Assembly: GCA_027579435.1 (NCBI GenBank)
Contig: JANBPK010000820.1
Span: 48,253-112,252 of the forward strand
From: Candolleomyces eurysporus
Lineage: Eukaryota > Basidiomycota > Agaricomycetes > Agaricales > Psathyrellaceae
Length of the DNA: 64,000 bases
Direction of reading: 5' to 3'
Below are positions 22,024 to 32,209 of this stretch, piece by piece. How positions within the stretch are numbered: position 1 is the first letter of the stretch; each line of letters opens with the position of its first letter. The translations under genes and the position numbers were made by a program. Under the pieces are notes generated by a model. The model ran no database searches. It was not told the DNA's origin and saw only the letters and a list, made by a program, of their open reading frames with translations.

Positions 22024-22266
22024 TGTTTCGAATCAACGGTACGGCTGAACGAAAAGAAAGAGAAGAGAGAGAAAGTGTTATCACTAATCGATAATCCATC
22101 AAAGGAATATACCCCCTGAATCGAGAGCTCGTGACCAAACTTCGTGTGGTTATAGAAACGGATCTTGAAAAGGGCGTATGCACTCGTAAGTAGATGAAGG
22201 AAATTTCGCGTCGTACATTGAAAACGTGTCTTAACCCAAATGACTAACGACCGCACTGGCAATCCG

Positions 22267-23274
22267 TCATGTATTTCGTAGCTCTGCTTCCTTCAGTTCT
22301 TCCTCGAACACCTCTTCGACCTTCTTACTAGCGACGACCTCAGAGGCCAACCCAGGGCCTCCGTTCGGCCCCTGTAATTCCTCGGATGGGAATGCAATGT
22401 GGATCAAGCTCCCCCCTCCCCAGCCATTTGGCAACATTGAGCACTGTGAACAGCGGGTTGTGTAACTTTCGATGGCTTGCTTGCGCCCGTTATGTTCATC
22501 GCAGTAAGTGCAAAACTTGTTCTTCATATCAAACAACTGAGAACTTTTCGCGGCCTCTGGTGCGGACTCAAAATGAGCCCAGACAATACGGAAGGCAGTT
22601 TCCCAGCCGAGACCACTGAGTTCTTGTAGAGAGGTTGCTTTAAGATCGGACACCAGAACGGTGTATCCCTCCTTCAGCCAAGAAGGAACTCCGTGGGCCT
22701 TACCAAGCGTAACCTTCTCGACCGGGGTTAGTTCGCACTTGTTTAGTTCTTCGATGGCCAGGGCAGCAATCTATAGGAGNAAAAAAATTGTTGTCAGCAT
22801 TCGCACCCAAACCGTATAATGGGAAAGAAAGTACTTCAGGCATATCCCAAAGCCTCGCCAACTTGAGCGCTCCGATCCACTGATCCTTCGAGAGCTTTGG
22901 CCCTTTTATACCTCTGAAACGATGAGTCTCTGGTACCTTCTAAATGACTATCTGACACTTACTCAGGATATAGAACCTCGAGCAGGCTCTCAAACTCAAA
23001 GTTGGTACATCCAACAAGGTTGATGGGATTATCATCGGATCCACCTTCAACTCGAGATTGATCCCCTTGAGGAAGCTCGAACATATCCCGTAAGATAGAT
23101 CGAGAGTACTTTTGCAGCCCTCTTTTAGCCACACGATACAGGGTCTCCCCTACCTTATCCCAATTATGTTGGATAAAGTAAATCCTTCTTATCGATTGAT
23201 CTACTCACTCGAAGTATGACAGATTCATGGTAAAACCTCCCGCATCTTGAGGTCGACTGTGCGCTGCCGCTCAT
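22267..23274 (-). CDS. BTB/POZ protein B (type II)
   Basis: Paralogue of BTB A but of a second subtype. ATG 23272-23274 (MSGSAQSTSRCGRFYHESVILR), stop TGA 22267-22269, four exons. The first intron has a normal GT donor (gtgagt) where type I genes have GC. BTB blocks: VGETLYRVAKRGLQKYSRSILRDMFELPQGD, INLVGCTNFEFESLLEVLYPE, then LSKDQWIGALKLARLWDMPEIAALAIEEL. The C-terminal part has LGKAHGVPSWLKEGYTVLV, CTYC-x16-CSQC and EVFEEELKEAELRNT. An Asn/Pro-rich stretch (QGPNGGPGLASEVVA) replaces the type I sequence before the end. A single N at 22780 lies in an intron. Confidence 0.84.
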
Positions 23275-23569
23275 ATCAGTTGAAGTCGGATATAATATGC
23301 TTGACAGAAGGGGTGTTGTCTTAATGCTGTACAAGAAGGAAAAAGTCACCTGTCCGCAATCGATGGCAGGAGTCATACGCGTGATCTCAATCACAGTTTA
23401 GGCGCCTGGGCGCTTGACTAATTGCAACTCCTGTCCGACGTTCAACTTCCTTCAGGGGTGCGCGCTATATTAGCTTATTTTGCGTCTATTGACAGGCCTT
23501 TTTCCAACATGCCGCTTCTTGAACTGCCGTGTCGGGTCCCTGGGGGTGGTGTTGTTCAAATGACAAGCT

Positions 23570-23810
23570 GCACCGATAGCGACTCTCTGACACTGAACCC
23601 GCTAAGTGGATCTGATGGGAAGGGGGAGCCGGCGAATATGCTTCCCAAGTTATTTCTTCTTCTTCCAGTACAAAAAGCCAATGCACCAGCAGCGAGTGAA
23701 CGTCTTATTATTCGGGCCCGACTATATTCCTATGACGGTGATTCATGGATTGCTCAGTGCTACTATCAATAACTGATACCCCGGAACACTGAACCATCCT
23801 TTTTTCAGGT
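23570..23810 (+). pseudogene. Decayed fragment 1 of the DENND11-like 3' end
   Basis: Matches the end of the DENND11-like gene: LTLNPLSGSDG corresponds to LDLNPLSGSDV, and NAPAASE to KAPAASE, followed by GATTGCTCAGTGCTACTATC and GATACCC from the 3' flank. Frames are broken and the KRGWRDL tail is gone. It separates BTB B from BTB C. Confidence 0.75.
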
Positions 23811-23884
23811 TTTTCTTCTCTTCGCAGTCCTTCAAATTTATCCCCAAGTCCGTCCCATACCTATCTCTTTCCTTGCAATTTGGA

Positions 23885-24220
23885 AAGTGCCAATCCCGAG
23901 TTCAACCCGATATGATGTACGAGATCTCGTTGTCCATATCAAGGCACTAGACTTCCTAAAAAGAAATCAAATATGGATTCTACACCAGCCAAGGAAGGGT
24001 CACCGCGGCAATGCAAGTGCAATTCAAGCATTCCTTCACACACATATTCGAAGGATCATCATCGAAAAAAAAATCCACGAATTACAAAGGGGCTCAGGTT
24101 GACATGCTGTGGCAAAATGAGGGGAAATGGTTCAGCTCAGACACGAGTAGACGTTCTGTGAGCACACACTCGATTGGATACAGGGATGTGAGACAACTAG
24201 ACAACGATGTTCGGAGCTTG
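23885..24220 (+). repeat. Conserved non-coding block, copy R2
   Basis: Second copy of the block described at 20483. AATGCAAGTGCAATTCAAGC, then ATTCCTTCACACACATATTC and GGTTGACATGCTGTGGCAAAATGAG correspond closely to copy R1. It keeps the same place upstream (minus-strand 3' side) of a type I BTB gene. Confidence 0.6.
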
Positions 24221-24363
24221 ACAGGGGGACGCCTTCAAATTGGAAACATAAAACCCAACCCAACTCAAGTCCCATTCACGGACAAGAATCATGAAATTAC
24301 TATTTGTGCTAAAACAGTCATGATATTCGTACACTAGTAATCATTAACCCAGAGCGGCATCTG

Positions 24364-25396
24364 TTATGCGCTTCGTGCCTCTGCGTCTTTAAGCTCTTCA
24401 TCAAATACCTCCAGGACCTTTTGAGCCGCCACCTGTGTTGATACTCCTGTTTGAAAGGAAGATGGTGATGGAATGGCGATATGGCTAAAGCCGTTTCTGG
24501 ACTGTGAAGTTACGTATGATCCGCAGTGCCCGCATGGGTAATTGATATTGTACATGGCTTCGCGTCTCCCATATTGTTGGTCGCAGTAGGTACAAAAGGT
24601 GTTGCTAAGATCAGGGCTAGGTTGATTACCCATGGCCCCGAAGTTTGCCCACATAATGCGAAAGGCCGTTTCCCAGCCAAGTGCACTGATGTCCTGGAGT
24701 GATATATTCTTCAGGTCCACTACCAGGGCAGTATACCCATCTTTCAACCAGGAAGGTACTCCGTGAGCCTTTCCCAGTGAGATCTTCTCTACGGGCGTCA
24801 ATTGACAAGAGCTTAGTTGATCTATCGCTAGAGTTGCGACCTGGGGTCCGCATCGGTCAAAAACTTGACGGCACTAGGTGTACAGTCACTCATGGACGAA
24901 CCTCGGGCATATCCCACATTCTTGACAACTTCAAGACGCCGATCCACTGCTCCTTTGAGAGTTTTGGGGTTCCCAAGCGGCTGATTATTTGTAACAAGGA
25001 TACCAGGGATTAGTAGTCCATCGTCGATAATCCCATAGAATCCGAGCTTACATGGGATAAATGACCTCAAGGAGACTTTCAAACTCCGGGTTGGTACATC
25101 CAACAAGTTTGATTGGATTTTCGTCAGTTGCACCTTCTTGGTTGGGAAGCTCTCCTTGTGGGAGTGCAAACATATCGCGAAAAACGGATCGAGAATACTG
25201 TTCCAATCCTTGCTTGGCAACACAGTGGAGCTTATTCTCTACCTAATATTTGGTGAGTAGCACAGATGATCTAGATCGATAGACTCGCCTGAAATATGAC
25301 CATTTTATGGTAAAACCGCCCACGTTCCACGAACCCAGAGTCGCGACTAGATGCACCAGTTCCATTCGTGCTCGGGGGATCCAACGTGCTGGTCAT
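24364..25396 (-). CDS. BTB/POZ protein C (type I)
   Basis: Type I paralogue. ATG 25394-25396 (MTSTLDPPSTNGTGASSRDS), stop 24364. FYHKMVIFQ is followed by a GC-donor intron (first base 25288) and VENKLHCVAKQGLEQYSRSVFRDMFALPQGEL, GCTNPEFESLLEVIYP, LSKEQWIGVLKLSRMWDMPE. The C-terminal half keeps LGKAHGVPSWLKDGYTALV, ETAFRIMW and CTYC-x16-CGHC, and ends EVFDEELKDAEARSA. The loop between the Cys pairs (DQQYGRREAMYNINYP) differs from the other copies while the four Cys are kept. Open throughout after splicing. Confidence 0.84.
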
Positions 25397-25593
25397 CGTT
25401 TAGAATTCGACGATCTGGGTGGACGAGAAGAGAGAGAAGAGGGAGAAGCAATGTAATCGGTAATCAGTTATCGATGAAGCATCGCAGGAAGACGTCAGCT
25501 AAATCGAGAGCTCGTGACCCAGAGGCGCTAAACTGCGTTCTGGGTAGGAAACGGATCTTATTCTATGACTGAACCGATTTTCTAACAGCTGCA

Positions 25594-25787
25594 ATTTGCC
25601 ATGCATTCGGTTTTTGCTTCCTTCAATTCCGCCTCGAACACTTCTTTGACCTTCTTACCAACGACGACTTCAGAAATCGACGGAGACCGTGCGTTGAGAG
25701 ACAGTAATTCCTTGGATGGGAATGCAACAGAAATCAACCCGCAAGGCCAGCCACTTGGTATTGTTCGGCAGGGTGGGCGATGCAGGA
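25594..25787 (-). pseudogene. Truncated 3' relic of a type II BTB gene (unit 2)
   Basis: On the minus strand this matches the last exon end of BTB B and F: the EVFE-ELKEAE tail, the VVGKKV segment and the SKELLS-like and PSNGWP-type parts, read with lesions. It stops abruptly at GGGTGGGCGATGCAG, where DENND11-derived sequence begins. The rest of the gene is absent. Confidence 0.7.
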
Positions 25788-26000
25788 GAGAGGGGAAGAA
25801 TATATCTGGTGAGTAGGAAGACGGGGAGCGGCTTCAGACTGAGACCGGAACAAGCTTCGGAAACAGTAGAACATCATGCATCATGATCCACTGTCGAGCT
25901 AACCGCTACTAACGGTATCGGCTTTACCGGGCGGTCTACACCTCTCCCTCCTGCTGTGATTTCTGTCTAACAGCCGAACGTTTGGCCACAAAAGGTCCCC
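25788..26000 (+). pseudogene. Decayed fragment 2 of the DENND11-like gene
   Basis: GAGAGAGGGGAAG and the following GGAGGAAGA-, GGTATCGGCTTTACC, GGCGGTCTACACCTCTCCCTCCTGC segments match the acidic and TPSGGIGFTRRSTPPPPAT parts of the intact gene. The copy then jumps to TGATTTCTGTCTAACAGCC, which lies about 700 bp further on in the intact locus, so an internal deletion occurred. Confidence 0.72.
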
Positions 26001-26104
26001 AGATAAAGTCCGGCTTGAACCTTATTTTTTTGAGTCTTCCCCTTTCTCCATCGTCCTGAAAATTCATCTGACGTATCCCACTCACGTTTCTTGTCTTCTA
26101 ATTC

Positions 26105-26410
26105 TGAAAGTGCCGATGGAGAATTCCTCGTATGACGAGCGAAGAGATTTTGTCGTCCATATCAGGGCTCAAGACCAATCCTTTCGAGCATGTTGCAGGA
26201 AAGGACGGGAAACTATAGGAGTTCAACTCGAACATTCCTTCACGGATGGAATAGAGGTCGAAACTGTACCCTCTGGAAGGAAACACAGGCCGACGTTTCG
26301 TGGTAATATAGAAGAAGAATGGTTCAACCAGACTCGACCATCTGTGAGCACATACTTGGTCGCATACAGATACGTTTGAATCATAACCAACTGGACCGTC
26401 GAACCGACAA
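26105..26410 (+). repeat. Conserved non-coding block, copy R3
   Basis: Third copy. GAAAGTGCCGATGG, TTTTGTCGTCCATATCAGGGC, CATTCCTTCACGGATGGAATAG and GAATGGTTCAACCAGACTCG align with the other copies, but with more change and different small deletions. No open reading frame is shared with R1 or R2. Confidence 0.55.
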
Positions 26411-26579
26411 CGTTTGGAGATGAGAAGACGCTTGGAAAGTCCAAAACCGAGCCTAACTCAAGTCCCGTCTGGGGCGGCCGCGATCCCGTTATGATTCCTG
26501 GACATGCTCGAATTATGTGTTAGTGCTAAAGCAGTCTTCGTATTTGTACACGTAATTCAAAACCTCAGAATGGTGTCCT

Positions 26580-27621
26580 TTATGTGTTTCGTGCCTCTGC
26601 GTCTTTAAGCTCTTCATCAAAGACCTCTAGGACCCTTTGAGTCGCCACCTCCGTTGATACTGCTGTTGGGAAAGTGATTGAAGTTGGAATGGCAACCTGA
26701 GCACAGCTTCCGTCGTTCCATGCGTTTGCACGAGTGTGGCAGTGCGAACATTGGGAAGTAAGGCTGGGTAAGACTTGGCGTGTCCCATGGCGCATATTGC
26801 ACTGTGAACAAAAGGTATTGCTGGAATCAAGGCCGACACCCTTGTCCGTGGCCTGGACATGTGTCCATACAATGCGAAAGGCGGTTTCCCAGCCCAATGT
26901 ACCGATGTCCTCGAGTGAAGTATTTCTCAGGTCTCCTACCAGGGCAGTATACCCCTCTTTCAACCAAGAAGGTACCCCGTGAGCTTTCCCCAATGAGATC
27001 TTCTCCACAGGCGTCAATTCGCATGAGCTCAGCTTGTCGATTGCTAGAGCTGCGACCTATATTTTGAGATAGCTCAGCAGGTTGGAAGACGCTTCCAGTG
27101 AATGGGATCTTGGGATTGACAAACCTCGGGCATATCCCACAATCTCGACAACTTCAAGACCCCGATCCATTGCTCTTTCGAGAGGCTCGGGATCCCCAGG
27201 CCGCTGTTTGAAATCGGGAGCAAGGAGCAAGGAATCAGTCTATCGTTAGCAAACACCCTAAAGGCGAGCTTACACAGGATAAATGACCTCAAGGAGACTT
27301 TCGAACTCCAGGTTGGTACATCCAACAAGCTTGATTGGATTTTCGTCAGTTGTACCCTCTTGGTTGGGCAGCTCTCCTTGTGGGAGTGCAAACATGTCGC
27401 GAAACACGGATCGAGAATGCTTTTCCAATCCTTGCTTGGCGAGACGGTGGAGCTTATTCTCTACCTAATATTCGATGAGTAGCGCAGGCAATATAAATCG
27501 ATGAACTCGCCTGAAATATGGCCATTTCATGGTAAAACCGCCCACGTTCCACCAATCCAGAGTCACGACTACTGGATGCACCGATTCCGTTCGTGGTTGC
27601 GGGATCCAACGGGCTAGCCAT
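26580..27621 (-). CDS. BTB/POZ protein D (type I)
   Basis: Type I paralogue nearest to C in its N-terminus. ATG 27619-27621 (MASPLDPATTNGIGASSS), stop 26580. FYHEMAIFQ precedes a GC-donor intron (first base 27510). BTB core VENKLHRLAKQGLEKHSRSVFRDMFALPQ, CTNLEFESLLEVIYP, LSKEQWIGVLKLSRLWDMPEVAALAIDKL. C-terminal part: LGKAHGVPSWLKEGYTALV, GWETAFRIVWTHVQAT, CSQC-x16-CSHC, and EVFDEELKDAEARNT. The frame is intact. Confidence 0.84.
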
Positions 27622-27789
27622 TGTTTCGAATTCGACGAGATGAGAGAAGAGATGAGAGAGAAGATAGAAGCATAATTATCAGTAATTGATAAAGCATCCC
27701 AGGAAGGTGCCATCTAAATCGAGACTGCGTGCGGGATAGGAAACGGATCTCATTCTATTGTGAGTAAACCAATTCGCTAACAGCTGCAA

Positions 27790-27976
27790 TCCGTCATACA
27801 TCCGGTTTCTGCTTCCTTCGATACCACCTCAATCACCTCTTCGACTTCGACCTTCTTACCAGCGACGACTTCAGAAGGGGCGCAGCTGCGTTGGTACCCA
27901 CTAAGTCCTCGAATGGGAACGCGGCGGAAATCAACCCGCTAGTCCAGCCACTTGGTATCATTCCGTAGGATGGGCG
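27790..27976 (-). pseudogene. Truncated 3' relic of a type II BTB gene (unit 3)
   Basis: Same truncated piece as in unit 2: the minus strand has the EVIEVVSKEAETG-like remnant of the type II tail, with a small insertion (TCGACTTCGACC), then the same end point GGATGGGCGATGCA joined to DENND11-derived GAGAGAGG. The shared break shows that both relics descend from one deletion. Confidence 0.7.
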
Positions 27977-28800
27977 ATGCACTGAGAGAGGCAAAATATA
28001 TATATCTGGTGAGAAGGAAGAGGAGGTTGATGGGAAAGCGTCTTCAGAATCCAATCAGAATCAGACGCGGACGTGAAAAGCGGGCGTGTGAATGCGGGAA
28101 CCGGAAGCATGCTACCGAGTCGGTATCGGCTTTACCAGGCGGTCTACACCTCTCCCTCCTCCCAAATTAATTCGTCGTCCATGCTGCCATTCGCCAGAGA
28201 AAAAGAGGAAATCCAAGAAGAAAAAGAAGCTGAAGTTTACGATGTACCTGCGCGACCCGCTCTGACTCGACTTGAGCCCGTTAAGCGGGTCTAGTGTCAA
28301 GTATCTGAAGGCGGCTTCGGCGAATATGCTTCCCGAGCTGTTATTTCGTTTCTTCCTCCGGTACATTAGCCAAAGCACCAGCAGCGAGTGAACAGCAATA
28401 AATTGGCTCAAGTAGGGAAGCAACACAGGAAATACGTGTCAAGTTGGTTTTAGGATGCGGATGAATAGATCTATTAGGCGGAGCTGTGCTCAAGTTGTAG
28501 AGAGTGCCCTTGCTAGAGAAGATATACCTTGCAAGGACAACCCACACAATGTTGATATTTGTGCTCCAGTTCTATTATTGGCCTTGACTATCGCTCTATG
28601 ACTGTGATTTATTGATTGCTCAGTGTTCTTATAGATGAATGATCCCCCGGAATGCTTCCTATCTATCCTCGACTTTGGGGCGGCTCCGCGCAATTCTCGG
28701 GACGACTCAGCGCCCTTACAACCGATCCCTCTCGAACCCTAGCGCCCAGTATCGTATCCCTTGGACGTTCCGTGCTTGGTGTCGTGCGCCAGCATCAGAT
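27977..28800 (+). pseudogene. Decayed fragment 3 of the DENND11-like 3' end
   Basis: The longest copy, collinear with the intact gene from its acidic region through GEEGSLSS-type codons, GIGFTRRSTPP, LPFxxKK, KKLKFTMYLRDPL, LxPLSGS and KAPAASEQ to the 3' flank ending GACGTTCCGTGC. It has several frameshifts and stops (for example TAA after GAACAGCA), and TAG ends codons in the last motif, so it cannot encode the domain. It precedes BTB E. Confidence 0.8.
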
Positions 28801-29084
28801 GAATGGCAGTTAATGTTGTTTGTGATTTCTCTCTAACAGCCCAATTTAAGATTTCCAGATAGTGACCAGTGTTATTCTCGAGCCGACGATGATCACAGTC
28901 TANTTTTTTCGCCATCAGGCCTCACTCCCAGTGAAAAGTTGCGCTGGAACGCAGTGTTTGGCCAAAGAAGGTCTGAAGTTAGAGTCTGGGTTTGCACCAT
29001 TTTTTTTTTTTAATTTTCCCATTCTCAGCGGTGGTTTGGACTCGTATGGACACGGTATTCTTTTCTATCTCTTTTTCTTTCATT

Positions 29085-29400
29085 TTGAAAGTGAACGCCA
29101 AGGTCCCACAGACGGTGCATGGGATTTCGTTGCCTAGATCAAGGCGCTAGACTTTCGAAAGAGACCGATCCGCATAGGCCAAGGAAATGGTCATCGTTGG
29201 ATCCAATGCAGGTGCAACTCTAGTGTTCCTTCACACACTAATCCGAAAGATAACCTTCGGAAAAAGTCCACGACCCGCAAAGGAGCTCACCTTTGGCAAA
29301 ATGAGAGAAAGTTGGTTCAACCCAGGACTCGAGCGGGAGAATTTATGCCAGTGTGAGCACACACTCATAGCAGATTCGTTCGAAGTGAGACAGAAATTTT
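29085..29400 (+). repeat. Conserved non-coding block, copy R4
   Basis: Fourth copy, with CGTTGCCTAGATCAAGGCGCTAGAC, GGTGCAACTCTAGTGTTCCTTCACACAC and GGCAAAATGAGAGAAAGTTGGTTCAACCC matching R1 to R3. It again lies between DENND11-derived sequence and a type I BTB gene, so the order is the same in all four units. Confidence 0.58.
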
Positions 29401-29514
29401 AATAAACTAGACAACCATTGCCACCGACGATGCTATGATTCCTGGACATGATCCTAATTGAAGCATATTTTTCATGATATTTGTACATAGGTAATTAATC
29501 CAGGGCGGTGTCCA

Positions 29515-30564
29515 TTACGCGTTTCGCGCCTCCGCGTCTTTAAGCTCTTCGTCAAACACCTCCAGGACCTTTTGAGTGGCCACCTGTGTTGATACTTCCG
29601 TCGGAAAAGAGATGGACGATGGAATGGCGATATGGCTTAAGCTGCCGTTGGCATATCCATTGGGCCGAGTCAGACAGGCCGGACATTGAGAAGTGATGGT
29701 GTTCAAGGCTGAATGTCTCGCGTACTTTCTATCGCAGTAAGCGCAGAACGTGTTTGTCGAATCAAGGCCGGGATGCTTGCTCGTGGCCTTGATATGTGTC
29801 CATACAATGCGAAAGGCGGTTTCCCAGCCAAGTGCACTGATGTCTTCGAGTGAGATATTTCCCAGGTCTCCCACTAGGGAAGTATAGCCCTCTTTCAGCC
29901 AAGAGGGTACTCCATGAGCTTTCCCCAATGATATCTTCTCCACAGGCGTCAGATCGCATGAACTCAACCTGTCGATTGATAGAGCTGCGACCTATAATTT
30001 TGAAATAGCTCGGAGGGTCGGGACGACGCTTGGAGCGGACTAAATCTTGGAATTGACAAACCTCGGGCATATCCCACAATCTCGCCAACTTCAGGACTCC
30101 GATCCATTGCTCCTTCGAGAGGTTTGGGATTCCTAGGCCGCTTATCAAGATTTATAACAAAGACGCCAGGGATTAGTCTATCGTTCGTGAGTAAATACTT
30201 TAAAGGCGCTTACACGGGATAAATGACCTCAAGGAGACTTTCGAACTCTAGGTTCGTACATCCAACAAGCTTGATTGGATTTTCGTCAGTCGTACCCTCT
30301 TGCTCAAGCAACTCTCCTTGTGGAAGTGCGAACATATCGCGAAAGACAGATCGTGACCATTTTTCCAATCCTTGTTTAACGACGCGGTGGAGGGTATCCT
30401 CCACCTGATATACGATGAGTGTGATAGGCGATAAAAAGCGGTGGCTATAAACTCGCCTGAAATACGACGATTTCGTGGCAAAACCTTCCACGTTTCAACG
30501 ATTCAGAGTTGCTACTAGATGCCCCTGTTTCATTTGTGCTTGTGGCATCCGTCGTGCTGGTCAT
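29515..30564 (-). CDS. BTB/POZ protein E (type I)
   Basis: Type I paralogue. ATG 30562-30564 (MTSTTDATSTNETGASSS), stop 29515. FCHEIVVFQ has Cys where the other type I copies have Tyr. GC-donor intron begins at 30456. BTB core VEDTLHRVVKQGLEKWSRSVFRDMFALPQ, CTNLEFESLLEVIYP, LSKEQWIGVLKLARLWDMPEVAALSIDRL. C-terminal part: LGKAHGVPSWLKEGYTSLV, ETAFRIVWTHIKAT, CAYC-x16-CPAC, EVFDEELKDAEARNA. The frame is intact. Confidence 0.84.
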
Positions 30565-30874
30565 TGGATCGAATCACACCCTATGACTGGACGAGAGGAG
30601 AGAGAAATGTGTTATCTGCAATCCACAGAGCGTCCGAACGAAAGGAAGATGCCATCTTTAGTCGAGAGCTCGTGACCCCGAGGGGTTACGCTAAGGTTAC
30701 CGGTGGGGTAAACAGATCCTTCAAATAGCAGTCTACATCTATGAGGATGAGGGTACGGGTCACTATATGGTAACCACATCTTCAAAACGTAGTTGTACAC
30801 TCATAAGTAATAGAAGGCGATTTTGCGTCCGCTCATTGAGGAGGTACCTCGGATTGGCTAACAAGGGCCATCCG

Positions 30875-31880
30875 TCATGTATTTCGTAGTTCCGCTTCCT
30901 TCAGCTCATTTTCAAACACCTCTTCAACCTTCTTACCAGCGATGACCTCAGAAATCAACCCAAGCCCGTTGCTGGGTGCCAGCAACTCTGAGGCTGGGAA
31001 TGCGACATGAACCAACCCATTTGCCCAGCCACTCGGTGTGTTTCTACACTGGGTACAAAGGTCCGTAAAGTTTGCGATGGCTTGCTTGCGCGAACTTCTC
31101 TCGTTGCAGGAGGTGCAGAACTTGTTCGTCATGTCGGATAACTGCAAATTGCTCGCGGCGGGTGCAGACTCGACATGAGCCCAGACAACGCGAAAGGCTG
31201 TCTCCCAACCCAGACCACATATCTCTTCGATGGAGGTCGTTTTGAGATCGGCCACCAGAGCAGTGTATCCTTCCTTCAACCAAGAAGGCACTCCGTGTGC
31301 CTTGCCAAGGGCAACCTTCTCCACCGGAGTCAGCTCGCACTTGGTTAGTTCTTCAATAGCCAGGGTGGCAATCTATAAGCAAGCGATTGTATATTAGAAC
31401 CAGTCCCAGCGGCCCTTTATAGTGGGAAGGAAAGTACTTCAGGCATATCCCATAGTCGCGCTAACTTCAACGCTCCGATCCACTGATCCTTCGAGAGCTT
31501 TGGGCCTTTTATACCTCTAGTTGGATGAGTCTCTGATGGCTTGCAGATATGTATCTTACACGCACTCAGGATATAATACCTCGAGCAGGCTTTCAAACTC
31601 AAAGTTGGTGCACCCGACAAGATTGATGGGATTGTCGTTGGATGTGCCTTCGAATTGAGATTGATCGCCCTGGGGAAGCTCGAACATATCTCGGAAGACA
31701 GATCGAGAGTACTTTTGCAGTCCTCTTTTAGCCACACGGTACAGAGTCTCCTCTACCTGGTCCCGGTTATGGTCGATAAAGCAAACACCCCTTATGATTG
31801 ATCTTACTCACTCGGAGTACCACGGATTCATGGTAAAATCTCCCGCATATTTGGGTTGACTCGGGTGCGCTTCCGATCAT
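30875..31880 (-). CDS. BTB/POZ protein F (type II)
   Basis: Type II paralogue of BTB B. ATG 31878-31880 (MIGSAPESTQICGRFYHESVVLR), stop 30875. The first intron has a GT donor as in B. Core blocks: VEETLYRVAKRGLQKYSRSVFRDMFELPQGD, INLVGCTNFEFESLLEVLYPE, LSKDQWIGALKLARLWDMPE. C-terminal part: LGKAHGVPSWLKEGYTALV, CTSC-x16-CTQC, and EVFENELKEAELRNT. Its upstream flank (to about 32080) still matches that of B, including GGCGCC-GGGCGCT and GTCCGACGTTCAACTT-like segments, which marks the far end of the array. Confidence 0.84.
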
Positions 31881-32209
31881 AGCAGTTGAGGTCGAATCTA
31901 ATACTCTGGGAAAAAAGGTGGTGACTTATCGGTGGGCGAGGTAGAAAGCTCAAAGTGTCTTCGAATTCACTGATCGATGGCAATTCCAGGTTTCAAGCCA
32001 GTCACGCGGATGATCTCACACGGCATAGGCGCCAGGGCGCTCGAAGCGCTCAACTCGTGCCCGGCTTGCCCAACGTTCAACTTCACAGTATGCGCATTAG
32101 TGCTTACAGCGATCTATTCTGAATATATTATACTATGCACGCTACTCTAAGTAGCAGGTCTTTACTTGCCCTGAGCCTCCTTGCATTGATATCCGCGTTA
32201 GCCGATATG

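Noticed and set aside
19548..32080. Transposon or helitron origin of the tandem repeats
   Set aside because: No terminal repeats, target-site duplications, reverse transcriptase, transposase or helicase frames were seen; the units contain ordinary gene pieces.
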